From Candidatus Zhuqueibacterota bacterium (GTDB lineage: Bacteria > Zhuqueibacterota > Zhuqueibacteria > Zhuqueibacterales > Zhuqueibacteraceae): a stretch of 42,738 bases of DNA. The stretch spans positions 1 to 42,738 of the forward strand of contig JAKEEU010000393.1 in NCBI GenBank assembly GCA_022616415.1, read 5' to 3'. The notes beneath the pieces are model-generated. The model had not been told where the DNA came from. It did no database searches and saw only the letters and a program-made list of their open reading frames with translations. The position numbers were made by a program, and so were the translations under genes. Shown here in pieces: positions 33,383 through 42,708 of the stretch; positions within the stretch are counted from its first letter, which is position 1; each line of letters opens with the position of its first letter.

Positions 33383-36289
33383 TTAACGGAAATCAAAGCG
33401 CAGACCCAAACGATACTGGCGCGGAATACCGAAATTAAAGGGCGTTGCGACGCGCGCCGCATAGTAGGCAGCAGCATTGGCGGCGCTACCGCTGTTCGCA
33501 AAGGCGATACCTTCAGGCGTTGTCAGAAAACCATCGTTATCCGCTTCACCGGTTTGATCGTAGACGCCAGTGACATTCTCAGCGCCGAGAATATTGAGCG
33601 CCCACAGATAAACATTGAAATTCACCCCGGCAATCGCAAAAGACTTATCCAGCTTGCCGTCGAGCTGATAGGTAAAGGGCGTGTAAGCGGAATTGATCGC
33701 AGCTTGCGGACGAGTCACCGCAGCCGGGCCGGTTTGGAAGATCGAGGAACGTCGTTGCCCCGGCGTGTAGGGGAAACCACTGCCGAGCGTGAGCAACAAG
33801 TTCAAACCCACTTGACCGAGCGGACGGCCATTCAAGAACATCGGCCCTTCGCCCTTGTTGGTGCGGAAATCCAAATTCAGCGCTAAGGTATGGCGTTGAT
33901 CGAAATCCAGCGGGGACACAAACGACGGATAAGTCGGCGGGTTGCCCAGCCAGTTAATATTAGAGGCTTCAGCGCCAGCGGAACCCGTGCCGCCAGCAAA
34001 CTGCAGCGTGTAAGAGGCGGTCGCGGCGACGCGGTTGGTGCGGCGCAAATCAAAGGTCGCGGTCAAGCCTTTTACCGTGCCGAAATCGCCGTTCACAAAA
34101 GCGGCATAAGGCACCGGTTCCGCAAAAATATTGCGTTGTTGCACCAAATCCCGGATTTCCTTATAGTAGGCCGTAATATCCAGGCTGGCATTGTCACCGA
34201 TTTGCTGGCGGAAACCGACTTCATAAGAAGTGGTCTTCACCGGCTGCAGCGCCGGATTGCCGGATTGCGTAAAATTGCCAGACTGCAAGTTGTTCGCAAA
34301 AACGATATAACTGATAAAAAGCTGGTTCAACTGCGGTTGCTGCGTGAACTTGCCATATTGGGCATGAAAGACCGTGCGATCCGTCACCGGGAAGGAAACG
34401 CCCAAACGCGGATTCAGATTGCTGTAAGTTTTGCCGTCAACAAGCTGCTGCACCCCGGTCTGATCCTGCGCGGTTGGCGTGCCCGAAGCGTATCTGCCGC
34501 TCGCATCCAGATAGACTTGATTAGCAATCTGGCCCTTCTGGTCGAAGACAATCAATTCCGGATCCCGGAATTGCGGCGTGGCCGGATCGAAGTAATCCCA
34601 CCGCACACCGATGTTCACCACTAGATCCTGCAGCTCGATCTTGTCTTGCAAGTACGCCGCGCCCAACTTGGGATGGCGCGCCGCATCACGACCGGAATTA
34701 ACTTCCGTTTTGCCGAGAACATCATAGCCGATATTATTGGCAAAAGCCGTCGTGTACACATCAATATCAGAGAGAGTGGGGTTAGCGGCGCGGGTCTGGG
34801 CGATGCCCATTGGGGCGATTTGGTAGTTCCGGACGGTATTATACCGATATTCGAAGCCGGCTTGGAATTGATGGGTCTTGCCGGCTTGGTGGGTCAAGTC
34901 TCCCTTCAAGCCCAAAAAGGTGGACTTGTTATGTTGATAGAAATCGCGAACCGACCCAGCTTTGGAGAAACGAGCCTCGAAATCGTCAGTCGAAGGATTG
35001 AGACCCGGCCCTCTGAGCTGAGGATTCTTCGCCGGATCACCATAAGATTCAAGGTCGTCGAACCAAACGTAATCGCCATATTCAAACTCGTTGCGGAAAT
35101 AACTGGCCGTGGCGGTATAGAATGACCTCGTTCCCAAAGAATGGGTCGCCTTAATATAGTAGGAATCGGTGCTCTCGAGGCGTTTGGGCTGTCTAGCCGA
35201 ATTGAACAAGGCGTTAGCATTGCTATTAGCAACACCAAAATAAAAGTCGCGGCGATTGTCGCGGGTGGAATTGCCGCCGATTTTGAACTGCAACGGCTTT
35301 ACATCAATCAAGAAATTGCCATTCCAGTTCCAGCGTCCCAATGAGTTGCTGGGAAGCGGGCCCTGAACCAGGGTAGGAACGCCATTGACCAAAGCCGGAT
35401 GGCCGCCGGCAGAAGCCAAGCGGTCGCGAAGAAATTGGCGCTCGCCGACCAGGAAAAATTTCACCCGGTTATTCGTGTTGGGGACCGGACCGCTTGCTGT
35501 CAGATTGTAGATATTGTAACCGTACGAAAAAGCGCCGAGATTCTCTTCGGTTTCGCTCAAAAACTCGTCGGTGATATATTCACCGGTGAAGTTGTAAGCC
35601 GTGCCGCCGGTCTTGGTGGTGGTATGAATCAAGCCGGAGTTGGCAAAGCCGTATTCGGCGTTGAAACCGCCGTTTTGCACTTGCACTTCTTCGATGGCGT
35701 TGGAGCTCAAATCGCCGGAACGATTGGAGTCAAACGGGTTGTTCTGGTAAACGCCGTCCACATAAAAGGTGACTTCTTCCCGGCGGCCACCGCGAATGAA
35801 GAGATTGCCACCCTGTTGGACGACACCAGCCTGCAAACCGGCGACGGCAGCATAGCCACGGACCGGCAGGTTCTGAATTTCTTCCGCCGTTCTAATGTGA
35901 ACTTCATTCGTGGCGTTTTTGTTGACCAGCGGACGCTCCGCCACGATCGATACCTCACCGATTTCGACCGCCTCGGTGGGCATATCGAAGTTAAGCTCGG
36001 TGGTGAGATCGACGCTCACCCGCACGTTGGAGACGGTCACCGTGCGATAGCCGATGAACGTACATTTGACCGTGTAGCCGCCGACTGGAACATTCAGAAT
36101 GACATAATCGCCATTCAGATCCGTCGACGCGCCCAATGTCGTTCCGTCAACGAGGATGTTGGCGCCCGGCAAGGGCTCCTTCGTCTCTCGATCGACAACT
36201 TTGCCAGAGATCTTGCCGTTCGTACCGGCAAACAGCAGCGCCGGCAAGATCAAAAGGCTCAACAACACGACACTCACCTTTCGGTACAT
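33383..36289 (-). CDS. TonB-dependent receptor with carboxypeptidase-regulatory-like N-terminal domain
   Basis: A 968-residue receptor. ATG 36289 is chosen over the longer open frame because a near-perfect AGGAGGT lies 6 bp upstream and a signal peptide (MYRKVSVVLLSLLILPALLFA) follows. Then come the CarboxypepD_reg-like domain (about 23-115; GKVVDRETKEPLPGANILVD, GDYVILNVPVGGYTV), the plug (about 135-235; AEEIQNLPVRGYAAVAGLQAG, GGNLFIRGGRREEVTFYVDG, FNAEYGFANSGLIHTTTK) and the barrel to FGIPRQYRLGLRFDFR. It is the full-length relative of the receptor at 16520. With the family F and PorV-like genes downstream it forms the most complete unit in the window. Its ligand could be a polymer or peptide, as in SusC-type systems, but that is not shown here. 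Confidence 0.9.
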   Translation of the reverse strand: MYRKVSVVLLSLLILPALLFAGTNGKISGKVVDRETKEPLPGANILVDGTTLGASTDLNGDYVILNVPVGGYTVKCTFIGYRTVTVSNVRVSVDLTTELNFDMPTEAVEIGEVSIVAERPLVNKNATNEVHIRTAEEIQNLPVRGYAAVAGLQAGVVQQGGNLFIRGGRREEVTFYVDGVYQNNPFDSNRSGDLSSNAIEEVQVQNGGFNAEYGFANSGLIHTTTKTGGTAYNFTGEYITDEFLSETEENLGAFSYGYNIYNLTASGPVPNTNNRVKFFLVGERQFLRDRLASAGGHPALVNGVPTLVQGPLPSNSLGRWNWNGNFLIDVKPLQFKIGGNSTRDNRRDFYFGVANSNANALFNSARQPKRLESTDSYYIKATHSLGTRSFYTATASYFRNEFEYGDYVWFDDLESYGDPAKNPQLRGPGLNPSTDDFEARFSKAGSVRDFYQHNKSTFLGLKGDLTHQAGKTHQFQAGFEYRYNTVRNYQIAPMGIAQTRAANPTLSDIDVYTTAFANNIGYDVLGKTEVNSGRDAARHPKLGAAYLQDKIELQDLVVNIGVRWDYFDPATPQFRDPELIVFDQKGQIANQVYLDASGRYASGTPTAQDQTGVQQLVDGKTYSNLNPRLGVSFPVTDRTVFHAQYGKFTQQPQLNQLFISYIVFANNLQSGNFTQSGNPALQPVKTTSYEVGFRQQIGDNASLDITAYYKEIRDLVQQRNIFAEPVPYAAFVNGDFGTVKGLTATFDLRRTNRVAATASYTLQFAGGTGSAGAEASNINWLGNPPTYPSFVSPLDFDQRHTLALNLDFRTNKGEGPMFLNGRPLGQVGLNLLLTLGSGFPYTPGQRRSSIFQTGPAAVTRPQAAINSAYTPFTYQLDGKLDKSFAIAGVNFNVYLWALNILGAENVTGVYDQTGEADNDGFLTTPEGIAFANSGSAANAAAYYAARVATPFNFGIPRQYRLGLRFDFR

Positions 36290-37660
36290 TGCTGACCTCC
36301 TAAGAATTAATTGTGGGTGGGAAATAATTCGAGCGTGCTGCATATAATACAGAAATGACGCGTTGCACCCGGCGAGTGCAGCCTCCCTCCCAAACATTGT
36401 TTTTAGTACGGCGAAAAATTTGCGCTCCGGCGGCAGCTCTGAAGCATTATTTCTGTGAATATGCGTCACGCTCAAAAGAACTTGGCTTTGGTCAATACCA
36501 GCAATTACAACCACAGAGAAATCATAACGTATATTATGATATTTTCAATGGAATTTTTATTCATCAAACACAATAATATAATAAATAAACACTTAAATAT
36601 AATTATAAGTTTTATCTATAACTTAATTGTATGCAAAAGACATACCAACACCAAAACAGATTATTCTCAAATGCGTTTAGTTGCTTGAAGTTCAACACTT
36701 AATCGCCGTTTATTAAAAGTTCTTCGCGCCACATCATCGTGCAAAAGCTTTCATCTTTCGTATGAAAGTTTTTGCACGGATGCATCTAAAAACAACTTTA
36801 CTCTTTCACGGGCATTTGATCACAGACAATTGATCTCTTTTAAATACCAATGCCGCGTCATGGGCAGAAAAACATAACAAGAGAGCTATTGCAAGCACAA
36901 AGCATTGCCAGCGGTTTCAAGAATAGGTTAGCCAGGAGGAGCAAAAGAAGAGGAAGCTTTCGGAGGGTTTATTGAAATACGAGCGCAGAAAAACGAGGTT
37001 CAATAGCGAGCTGACGTTAAACCAAAAGCAATACTCAAAAATTTCAAACAAAAAGTGCAATCTCCAGATCCTGCTAAGGCGCGGCATCATGCACCCACCC
37101 TGGTCTCTTCTTTCCTAATCGATACATCATTCCCATTGGTATTGCCAGTGCCATACGATTCATTGCGATTTCGAGCGCAAATGTTATCGAAAAATGATGC
37201 TTCACGAGATCAACGCTTTCAAAGAACAACTCCCGCGTTGAACTTTGAAGCTAACTGCGATAAACCAACTTACAAAGTTTATGCCATAACCATCATAATA
37301 CTTTAATCGGAAATTTTTAAGCAGTGTTTCGTGCTTGAAAATATAAAACTAAAGGGCGAGAGCGAGTCTTTCAATTTTTGACCGTACAGTGCGGAACTAT
37401 GCAAGATTTTTCACCGCCACAATGCAAACTTTTGCCGGAAGGAAATGTTTTGCCGACATGAGCAGACAACCTATCGCTTGTACGCATAGAGTGGCCTCCT
37501 TAAAATAAAATGTTTAGGGAGAACGAGATACCATATTAAATATCCGGAAATCGTCGGTCATTCACCATGAAAAATTACTTTGAGCAAAATGAGTTTTTTA
37601 GTTTAAACAACCTCGCCCGCCTGCGAACGATAAAATAAACGCTGCTGCCAATGTTCCTTA
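36290..37660. promoter_or_regulatory. 1,371-bp AT-rich non-coding region upstream of the receptor
   Basis: No open frame with coding character was found; the longest (37055-37306, plus) has no ribosome-binding site or recognisable domain. The receptor promoter must lie here, since its gene has no close upstream neighbour. TATTAT at 36343-36348 (minus strand) is a possible -10, but no convincing -35 pairs with it. A long hairpin at 36738-36778 is listed separately. The base composition is unlike that of the surrounding genes, which would suit a small-RNA gene, a foreign segment or eroded sequence. Confidence 0.4.
36738..36778. repeat. 17-bp inverted repeat with 7-nt loop
   Basis: CGTGCAAAAGCTTTCAT (36738-36754) pairs with ATGAAAGTTTTTGCACG (36762-36778), with a single G-T wobble, around the loop CTTTCGT. 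It lies isolated in the non-coding region with no adjacent gene end, so it is more likely a small-RNA stem, an operator or a repeat arm than a gene terminator. Confidence 0.6.
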
Positions 37661-38047
37661 TCATCGAATCTCAAGCCGTCCGTTCGTGCGACGGAACGGG
37701 ATGTTGAGATCGACAATTACTGTTGTCGATTGAAGCGAATAATTCGCTAAATAAAAGTAGAGGGCAAAGACGCCATCCACACCGCCAGCAGGCCCCTGGC
37801 TTGCGGGCGGCGGCAAGTTTATTTTAAACTCGCCGCGATTATTCGTCCAGGCGTTCAGGCCAAATCCTTCGAGCCAGACATAAACGCTCTCAGGGCTCGA
37901 CTTGTCTTTGAGAATGAGATTGCCGCTGATTTGCCTGTTTCCTCCGGTAATCTCGTCACCGCCAAAAGGGTTGCTGGTACAGCCGCCAACAACGAGCAAG
38001 CAAATTCCGGGGGCAAATATCAAAGTGAGGAATTTCACTTTTCTCAT
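37661..38047 (-). CDS. small lipoprotein with carboxypeptidase-regulatory-like fold
   Basis: A 128-residue lipoprotein. The signal segment MRKVKFLTLIFAPGICLLVV ends GGC, lipid on Cys23. A ~90-residue beta-sandwich follows, with QISGNLILKDKSSPESVYVW and NNRGEFKINLPPP typical of CarboxypepD_reg-like domains. ATG 38047 (GGGAG at 6 bp upstream) is preferred to a longer frame starting inside the receptor scrap. It starts 10 bp after the stop of the truncated receptor at 38058, so it was probably co-transcribed with that receptor before the latter was destroyed. It may now be an orphan partner. Confidence 0.65.
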   Translation of the reverse strand: MRKVKFLTLIFAPGICLLVVGGCTSNPFGGDEITGGNRQISGNLILKDKSSPESVYVWLEGFGLNAWTNNRGEFKINLPPPASQGPAGGVDGVFALYFYLANYSLQSTTVIVDLNIPFRRTNGRLEIR

Positions 38048-38057
38048 ATTAGTCTCC

Positions 38058-38247
38058 CTAAAATTGCGCGCCAACCGTCAAGTAAAACCGGCGATCGCGA
38101 ATGGCGAGACCCAACAGATTCGCGTCGCCGTCATTCACGAGATTGCGGGCGCTGGCGTTTGCAAAAACTTTCAACTTGCTGATCTCGAATATTTTGCTCA
38201 AGTGCAGATCAACTTTGCGGTAGCTCGACGAGGGCGAAAGCGCCGTC
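38058..38247 (-). pseudogene. C-terminal end of a destroyed TonB-dependent receptor
   Basis: Reading the minus strand, SSSYRKVDLHLSKIFEISKL continues KVFANASARNLVNDGDANLL and ends RRFYLTVGAQF at TAG (38058-38060). The strand pattern and terminal Phe are those of an outer-membrane receptor C-terminus. A TGA closes the frame just upstream (about 38248), and the propeller gene ends at 38296, so the whole N-terminal part is gone. It does not match the tails of the two receptors here (RLGLRFEVK, RLGLRFDFR), so it came from another receptor. Confidence 0.75.
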
Positions 38248-38295
38248 GGTTTGGCGGATCACTCCGGACTGGCTTCCCTACGTGGAGTGCATATT

Positions 38296-40431
38296 TCATC
38301 TGCTATTGCTAGCACCGCGGGAAGTCGAATCAGAGGTTTGTGCTGCTTCACGCCATTTGCTAAAATCCGCCCGATAAATTCCGCCCTTGGTTGTGCCCGC
38401 AAAAATGATGTCCGGATTTGCCGGATGGAATGCCAGCTCCAAAACATTTGAGTGGGTCAAGCCTTCATTGACCTCGGTCCAAGTCGCCCCACCATCGAGG
38501 CTTCTTGAGACACCAAAATAGACTTTTCCGTTATATAAAATGTTCGATCTCCGAGGATCGACAAGCAACACAAAGGTTTGGAAATGATCTTTGCTGATCT
38601 CGGTCCAGTCTCTGCCCTGATTGGTGCTGTGAAATAAAACGGGAGCTTGCGTTTTGTCTTTGGCTGTTTTCCTGCCTTCCACACTGCCGGCGTAGATGAT
38701 ATTTCTATCCTGCGGATGGATGGCCAGCGCCCTTATAAAAGGATTCGTGATGCCGGAACTGCTTTTTTTCCACGTGGTGCCGCCATCGGTAGATTTGTAA
38801 ACGCCGCCTTCGGGCGCCGGTGTGTTTACACCGGCAAAGAGTCTATTGGTTTCCACCGGATCGATGGCCAAAGAAAAAATGCCCGGCACGGCGAGCCCGA
38901 ATTGATGCCAGGTATTGCCGCCATCCACACTTCGCAACAGGCCCTCGAAGGAGGCGCCGGCATAAATCGTATCCGGATGCAAAGGATTCCGCGCGAGCAC
39001 TTGCACCCTGCCGCCCGACCAAACCTGGTTCCAATGAATTCCGCCGTCCCTACTTTTAAAAATTCCTTGTGAGTAACTGGCTGCCAGCAGCATTCCGGGA
39101 TGTTGAGGATCGATATCCAAATCAAGAATATCCGGAGCCAAGAGACCCAAATTTCTGCCTTCTGAGGCGCTATGCCAGGTTTGCCCACCATCAACGCTTC
39201 GATAAACGCCACGGCCCAGCAATCCTGCATAAATAATTTGGGAATTGCCCGGCTCAAAAACTATCGCACGGACATCCGCATCGACCAGCCCGGTGCTCGC
39301 CCATTCCCAGTTTTGCCCGCCGTCTTGCGTTTTAAAAACCGCGCCCATAAAGCTGCCTCGAGCTTCATCAGCGCTAACCCCAACTGCCCCGGCATAAATG
39401 ATTTTCGGATTTTTGGGATTGATTGCCAGCTTCACGATCAAGCGGTTGATAATCCCGGAATTGACCAGATACCATGAGCGGCCTGCGTTTGTGGTTTTGA
39501 AGACACCAGATGCGCCACTTGCATATAGGGTTTCCGGAGAGCGGGGATCCACAATCAGGGCGCGCACATCCAGGTTGGTGAGACCATCATTCATCGGATA
39601 CCAGCTCTCGCCGGCGTCGTCGCTTTTATAAATTCCACCACCACCCGTGGCGACATAAATCTGGCTCGTGCGCTTGGGATGAATGACGATGGCATAGACA
39701 TCTTTTTGGCCGAGACCGCGATTCATTGGCCGCCAGGTTTTGCCGCCGTCGGTGCTTTTATAAAGGCAATCCTTCCCGTTATAAATACCCGCATATAATA
39801 CATTCGAATGCTTTGGATCGATGGCGAGAGAAACGACGAATTCATCCCGCATGCCTTCTCGCGACGATTGCCACACCGTTCCGCCATTTGTGCTCTTGTA
39901 GACGCCGCCACTGCCTTTGGCCTTGAACGTGCCAGCGTACAAAACATTCGGTTCCTCGGGGTCAATCGCTATCGTATGCACAAATGGGTCAAGCTCCAAA
40001 CCGCTCTCTGGGCTTTGCCAGGTCTTGCCGCCGTCGCTGCTTTTTTGTATGCCGAGTATGTCGCAGCCTGCAAAGATGATATCCGGGTTGTCCGGATGAA
40101 CGACCAGCGTGTGTACGGAGACGCTGGTTGGGCTCACTTGCTCCCACAATGCGCCGGCATTGACCGATTTGAAAACGTCACCGGTGGGGCCGGCAGCATA
40201 GAGAATGTCAGGATTCGACGGCGCAATAGCAAGGGCCTGCACTTCGATGCCGTAAGGCCCGATGGATTGCCATAGCAGGTCGCTCTTTACTGCCGTGGTG
40301 GTGCGGGAGCTTTCCTGCTTTTTGGTGCAGCCAACGGTCACGGCTAAAATCAACATGAAAACAAAAAGGCCGCGATTTCGTTTTGCTCTGCCTCTATAGA
40401 TTGACGAGCGCTCTGTCAGAAACAATTTCAT
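38296..40431 (-). CDS. Asp-box (BNR) beta-propeller lipoprotein, copy 2 (diverged)
   Basis: About 711 residues. The signal segment ends VTVGC (Cys35 from ATG 40431), followed by LWQSIGPYGIEVQALAIAPS, matching the start of the other two copies, and about a dozen Asp-boxes (QKSSDGGKTW, YKSTNGGTVW, YKSTDGGKTW, YRSVDGGQTW, FKSRDGGIHW and others). It shares the EGGVYKSTDGGTTWKKSSSG and GITNPFIRALAIHPQD-type segments with the paralogues but is clearly more diverged. AAAGGAG lies only 2 bp before ATG 40431, unusually close; an in-frame TTG at 40461 overlaps the stop of the upstream gene. The two propeller genes are 26 bp apart and probably co-transcribed. The 3' end abuts the receptor scrap. Confidence 0.85.
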   Translation of the reverse strand: MKLFLTERSSIYRGRAKRNRGLFVFMLILAVTVGCTKKQESSRTTTAVKSDLLWQSIGPYGIEVQALAIAPSNPDILYAAGPTGDVFKSVNAGALWEQVSPTSVSVHTLVVHPDNPDIIFAGCDILGIQKSSDGGKTWQSPESGLELDPFVHTIAIDPEEPNVLYAGTFKAKGSGGVYKSTNGGTVWQSSREGMRDEFVVSLAIDPKHSNVLYAGIYNGKDCLYKSTDGGKTWRPMNRGLGQKDVYAIVIHPKRTSQIYVATGGGGIYKSDDAGESWYPMNDGLTNLDVRALIVDPRSPETLYASGASGVFKTTNAGRSWYLVNSGIINRLIVKLAINPKNPKIIYAGAVGVSADEARGSFMGAVFKTQDGGQNWEWASTGLVDADVRAIVFEPGNSQIIYAGLLGRGVYRSVDGGQTWHSASEGRNLGLLAPDILDLDIDPQHPGMLLAASYSQGIFKSRDGGIHWNQVWSGGRVQVLARNPLHPDTIYAGASFEGLLRSVDGGNTWHQFGLAVPGIFSLAIDPVETNRLFAGVNTPAPEGGVYKSTDGGTTWKKSSSGITNPFIRALAIHPQDRNIIYAGSVEGRKTAKDKTQAPVLFHSTNQGRDWTEISKDHFQTFVLLVDPRRSNILYNGKVYFGVSRSLDGGATWTEVNEGLTHSNVLELAFHPANPDIIFAGTTKGGIYRADFSKWREAAQTSDSTSRGASNSR

Positions 40432-40457
40432 TTCTCCTTTGCTTTTATTATTTTGTC

Positions 40458-42518
40458 TCAAAACCTCACCCGAAAAATCCCATCACCAACACTACCGGCA
40501 TATAGAATATTGGAATCGGTGGGGTCAAACTCCAGTGCAAGTATTCTCGGATTCAATAGCCCTTCCTTGACCTCCGACCAGGTCCCGCCGCCATCCACGC
40601 TTTTGATGACGCCGTTGCCCAAGTTGGCGCCGTAGATCATCTCCGGCTGCCGGGGGTTGACGAGCAGAACGAAGAACTCGAACTCAAGCTCAGTCGCTTT
40701 TTCCCAGCTCTCACCGCCATTTGTTGTTTTAAAAAGCTGCGGCGGAACGGGAGGACGCCGGCTGTTCAACGTGCCGGCATATAAAATTTTGGGGTCTTGC
40801 GGATTGATGGCAAGCGATCTGACCAAGGGATTGGTCATGCCCGTGCTGCTCTTTTGCCAGCTCGCGCCGCCATCCGTGGATTTATACACACCGCCTTCGG
40901 GTTCGGCAGCATTGACGCCGGCGTAGAGTGTGGTTGGAGCCAGGGGATCGACAACCAACGCGAAAATGCCGGGTTTGTCGAAAGTCGTTGGCCCCCAGCT
41001 TTCTCCACCATCGGTGCTTTTCAGAACCCCGGAAGAGAAGGCAGCAGCGTAGAGAATATCCGGGTTTGCCGGGACGCGCGCCAGGATCTGTACACGGCCA
41101 CTCCGCCACACGTTTCGCCAGCTTATGCCGCCATCGATGCTTTTGTATATTCCTCCTGCCAAAGTCGCGGCGACGAGCGTGCCCGGCGCCCTGGGGTCGA
41201 CGTCGAGGTCCAAAATTCTTGGATCATCCAGTCCCAAATTGATGCCTTCAAACGCGCTAACCCAATCTTTTCCGCCGTTCGCGCTGCTCATAACGCCACG
41301 CTCAAACGTGCCGGCGTATATGGCAAAAGTATTTCGCGGCTCAATGGCAATGGCGCGGACGTCGGCGCTAAGCAAGCCCTCGCTTGCTGACGACCAGTTT
41401 TGGCCTCCCGAAGTCGTTTTGAAAACACCGCCCATAAAACTCCCGCGACTTTGTGCGTTGCTGACGCCAATCGCGCCGGCATAAACCGTTTCCGGATTTG
41501 CCGAATCCACAGCCAGTTTTACGATCACGCGGTTGAATAGGTTGGAGTTCATCGGCGCCCACGATTGGCCGCCGTCGGTTGTTTTGAAAATTCCCGAGGC
41601 GCCGCTGGCATACAAGACTTCCGGAGATTGAGGCGGCATAATGAGGGCGCGAACGTCAAGGTTTGTCAACCCATTGTTCATGGCGCGCCAGTTTGCGCCG
41701 CCATCTGTGCTTTGGTATATGCCGTTGCCGGTTGCAACGTACATGGTCTCGGACTGTTGCGGATGAATAACAATCGCAAAAACGGTGGTTCGGCTCAGTC
41801 CATTATTGCTCGGTGTCCAACTCTCTCCACTATTGATGCTCTTGTAGAGGACATCCCTTCCGTTAAAAGTTCCCGCATAGAGGATGTTGGGTTGGTTGGG
41901 ATTTATGGCTACCGACAGAACGAATTCGTCAGCCATCCCGACGCGTGAAGCTTGCCAATTTGAGCCGCCATTCGTGCTTTTGTACACCCCGCCGGTTCCT
42001 ATGCTTTTGAACGTGCCGGCGAAAATAATATTGGGATCCGCCGGATGAATGGCCAAAGCATAGACGAACGGATCAAACTCCAGCCCGGTGCCGGTGGCCG
42101 TCCAGGTTTCGCCGCCATCGATAGTCTTTTGTACGCCGAAAAGATCTACGCCCGCATACACAATGCGGGGATCGATTTGATGGAAATTCAAGGTACGCAC
42201 CGTTGTGCCCAAGGTTGCCACTCTCTCCCAGCTCGTTCCGGCATTGTCTGACCGGTATATATCGCCCATCGTCGTTGCCGTAAAAAGAAGGTTCGGATCT
42301 GCCGGCGCAACGGCAATGGTTGTCACATCGACGCCAAAAGGCCCGATGGCTCTCCAGATGCCGTCTCCTGGTGTTGAGGTGTTTATTGGCGGCGGCAACG
42401 GCAGCTTGTGGGAGCAGCCGGAGGTTTTCACCCAAACACAAATGAGGATGAGAAAAGCGAATATCGGATTGCAGCATTTCTTGAATGCCAGCTTGGGACG
42501 ACGGGAGATTAAATTCAA
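40458..42518 (-). CDS. Asp-box (BNR) beta-propeller lipoprotein, copy 3 (near-duplicate of copy 1)
   Basis: 686 residues from TTG 42518, the same length as the copy at 19244 and similar almost throughout; for example VYKSTNGGSNWQ, SRVGMADEFVLSVAINPNQP and the whole C-terminus LALEFDPTDSNILYAGSVGD are shared with few changes. The lipobox is KTSGC. GGAG lies 8 bp before the TTG, as in the other copy. A longer frame begins at ATG 42566 behind AAGGGA and would add 16 residues, but these have no counterpart in copy 1. Asp-boxes number about 13. The near-identity of two 2-kb genes about 19 kb apart in the same direction indicates recent duplication or gene conversion. Confidence 0.85.
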   Translation of the reverse strand: MNLISRRPKLAFKKCCNPIFAFLILICVWVKTSGCSHKLPLPPPINTSTPGDGIWRAIGPFGVDVTTIAVAPADPNLLFTATTMGDIYRSDNAGTSWERVATLGTTVRTLNFHQIDPRIVYAGVDLFGVQKTIDGGETWTATGTGLEFDPFVYALAIHPADPNIIFAGTFKSIGTGGVYKSTNGGSNWQASRVGMADEFVLSVAINPNQPNILYAGTFNGRDVLYKSINSGESWTPSNNGLSRTTVFAIVIHPQQSETMYVATGNGIYQSTDGGANWRAMNNGLTNLDVRALIMPPQSPEVLYASGASGIFKTTDGGQSWAPMNSNLFNRVIVKLAVDSANPETVYAGAIGVSNAQSRGSFMGGVFKTTSGGQNWSSASEGLLSADVRAIAIEPRNTFAIYAGTFERGVMSSANGGKDWVSAFEGINLGLDDPRILDLDVDPRAPGTLVAATLAGGIYKSIDGGISWRNVWRSGRVQILARVPANPDILYAAAFSSGVLKSTDGGESWGPTTFDKPGIFALVVDPLAPTTLYAGVNAAEPEGGVYKSTDGGASWQKSSTGMTNPLVRSLAINPQDPKILYAGTLNSRRPPVPPQLFKTTNGGESWEKATELEFEFFVLLVNPRQPEMIYGANLGNGVIKSVDGGGTWSEVKEGLLNPRILALEFDPTDSNILYAGSVGDGIFRVRF

Positions 42519-42638
42519 TTTCTCTTCTCCATGCGTTTTAAAAATGTATTCTCTAAGTTTTTGCATTTCCCTTGCATACTTTAGAGAAAATATGTAGACA
42601 AAAAATTTCGGGCTCCGCGACGCGGCATTGAAAATAGC

Positions 42639-42659
42639 TAGTGTCTGTCCGGGAAATAA
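42639..42659 (+). mobile_element. possible insertion-sequence end (cut by the window edge)
   Basis: TAGTGTCTGTCCGGGAAATAA resembles the terminal inverted repeat style of several transposon families and is followed within 60 bp by a promoter and a start codon heading off the window. The matching right end lies outside, so this is only a suspicion. Confidence 0.3.
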
Positions 42660-42674
42660 AAAATTACAAAAAAC

Positions 42675-42702
42675 TTGACTTCGTATAATTTTTTATTATA
42701 TT
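42675..42702 (+). promoter_or_regulatory. sigma-70-like promoter
   Basis: TTGACT (42675-42680) and TATATT (42697-42702) are separated by 16 bp. It drives transcription rightward towards ATG 42709, which would leave almost no 5' leader. TATAAT at 42684-42689 is too close to the -35 to pair with it. Confidence 0.45.
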
Positions 42703-42708
42703 ATTAAA

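Noticed and set aside
37055..37306. 83-residue plus-strand gene
   Set aside because: No ribosome-binding site, no recognisable domain and AT-rich context; treated as non-coding.
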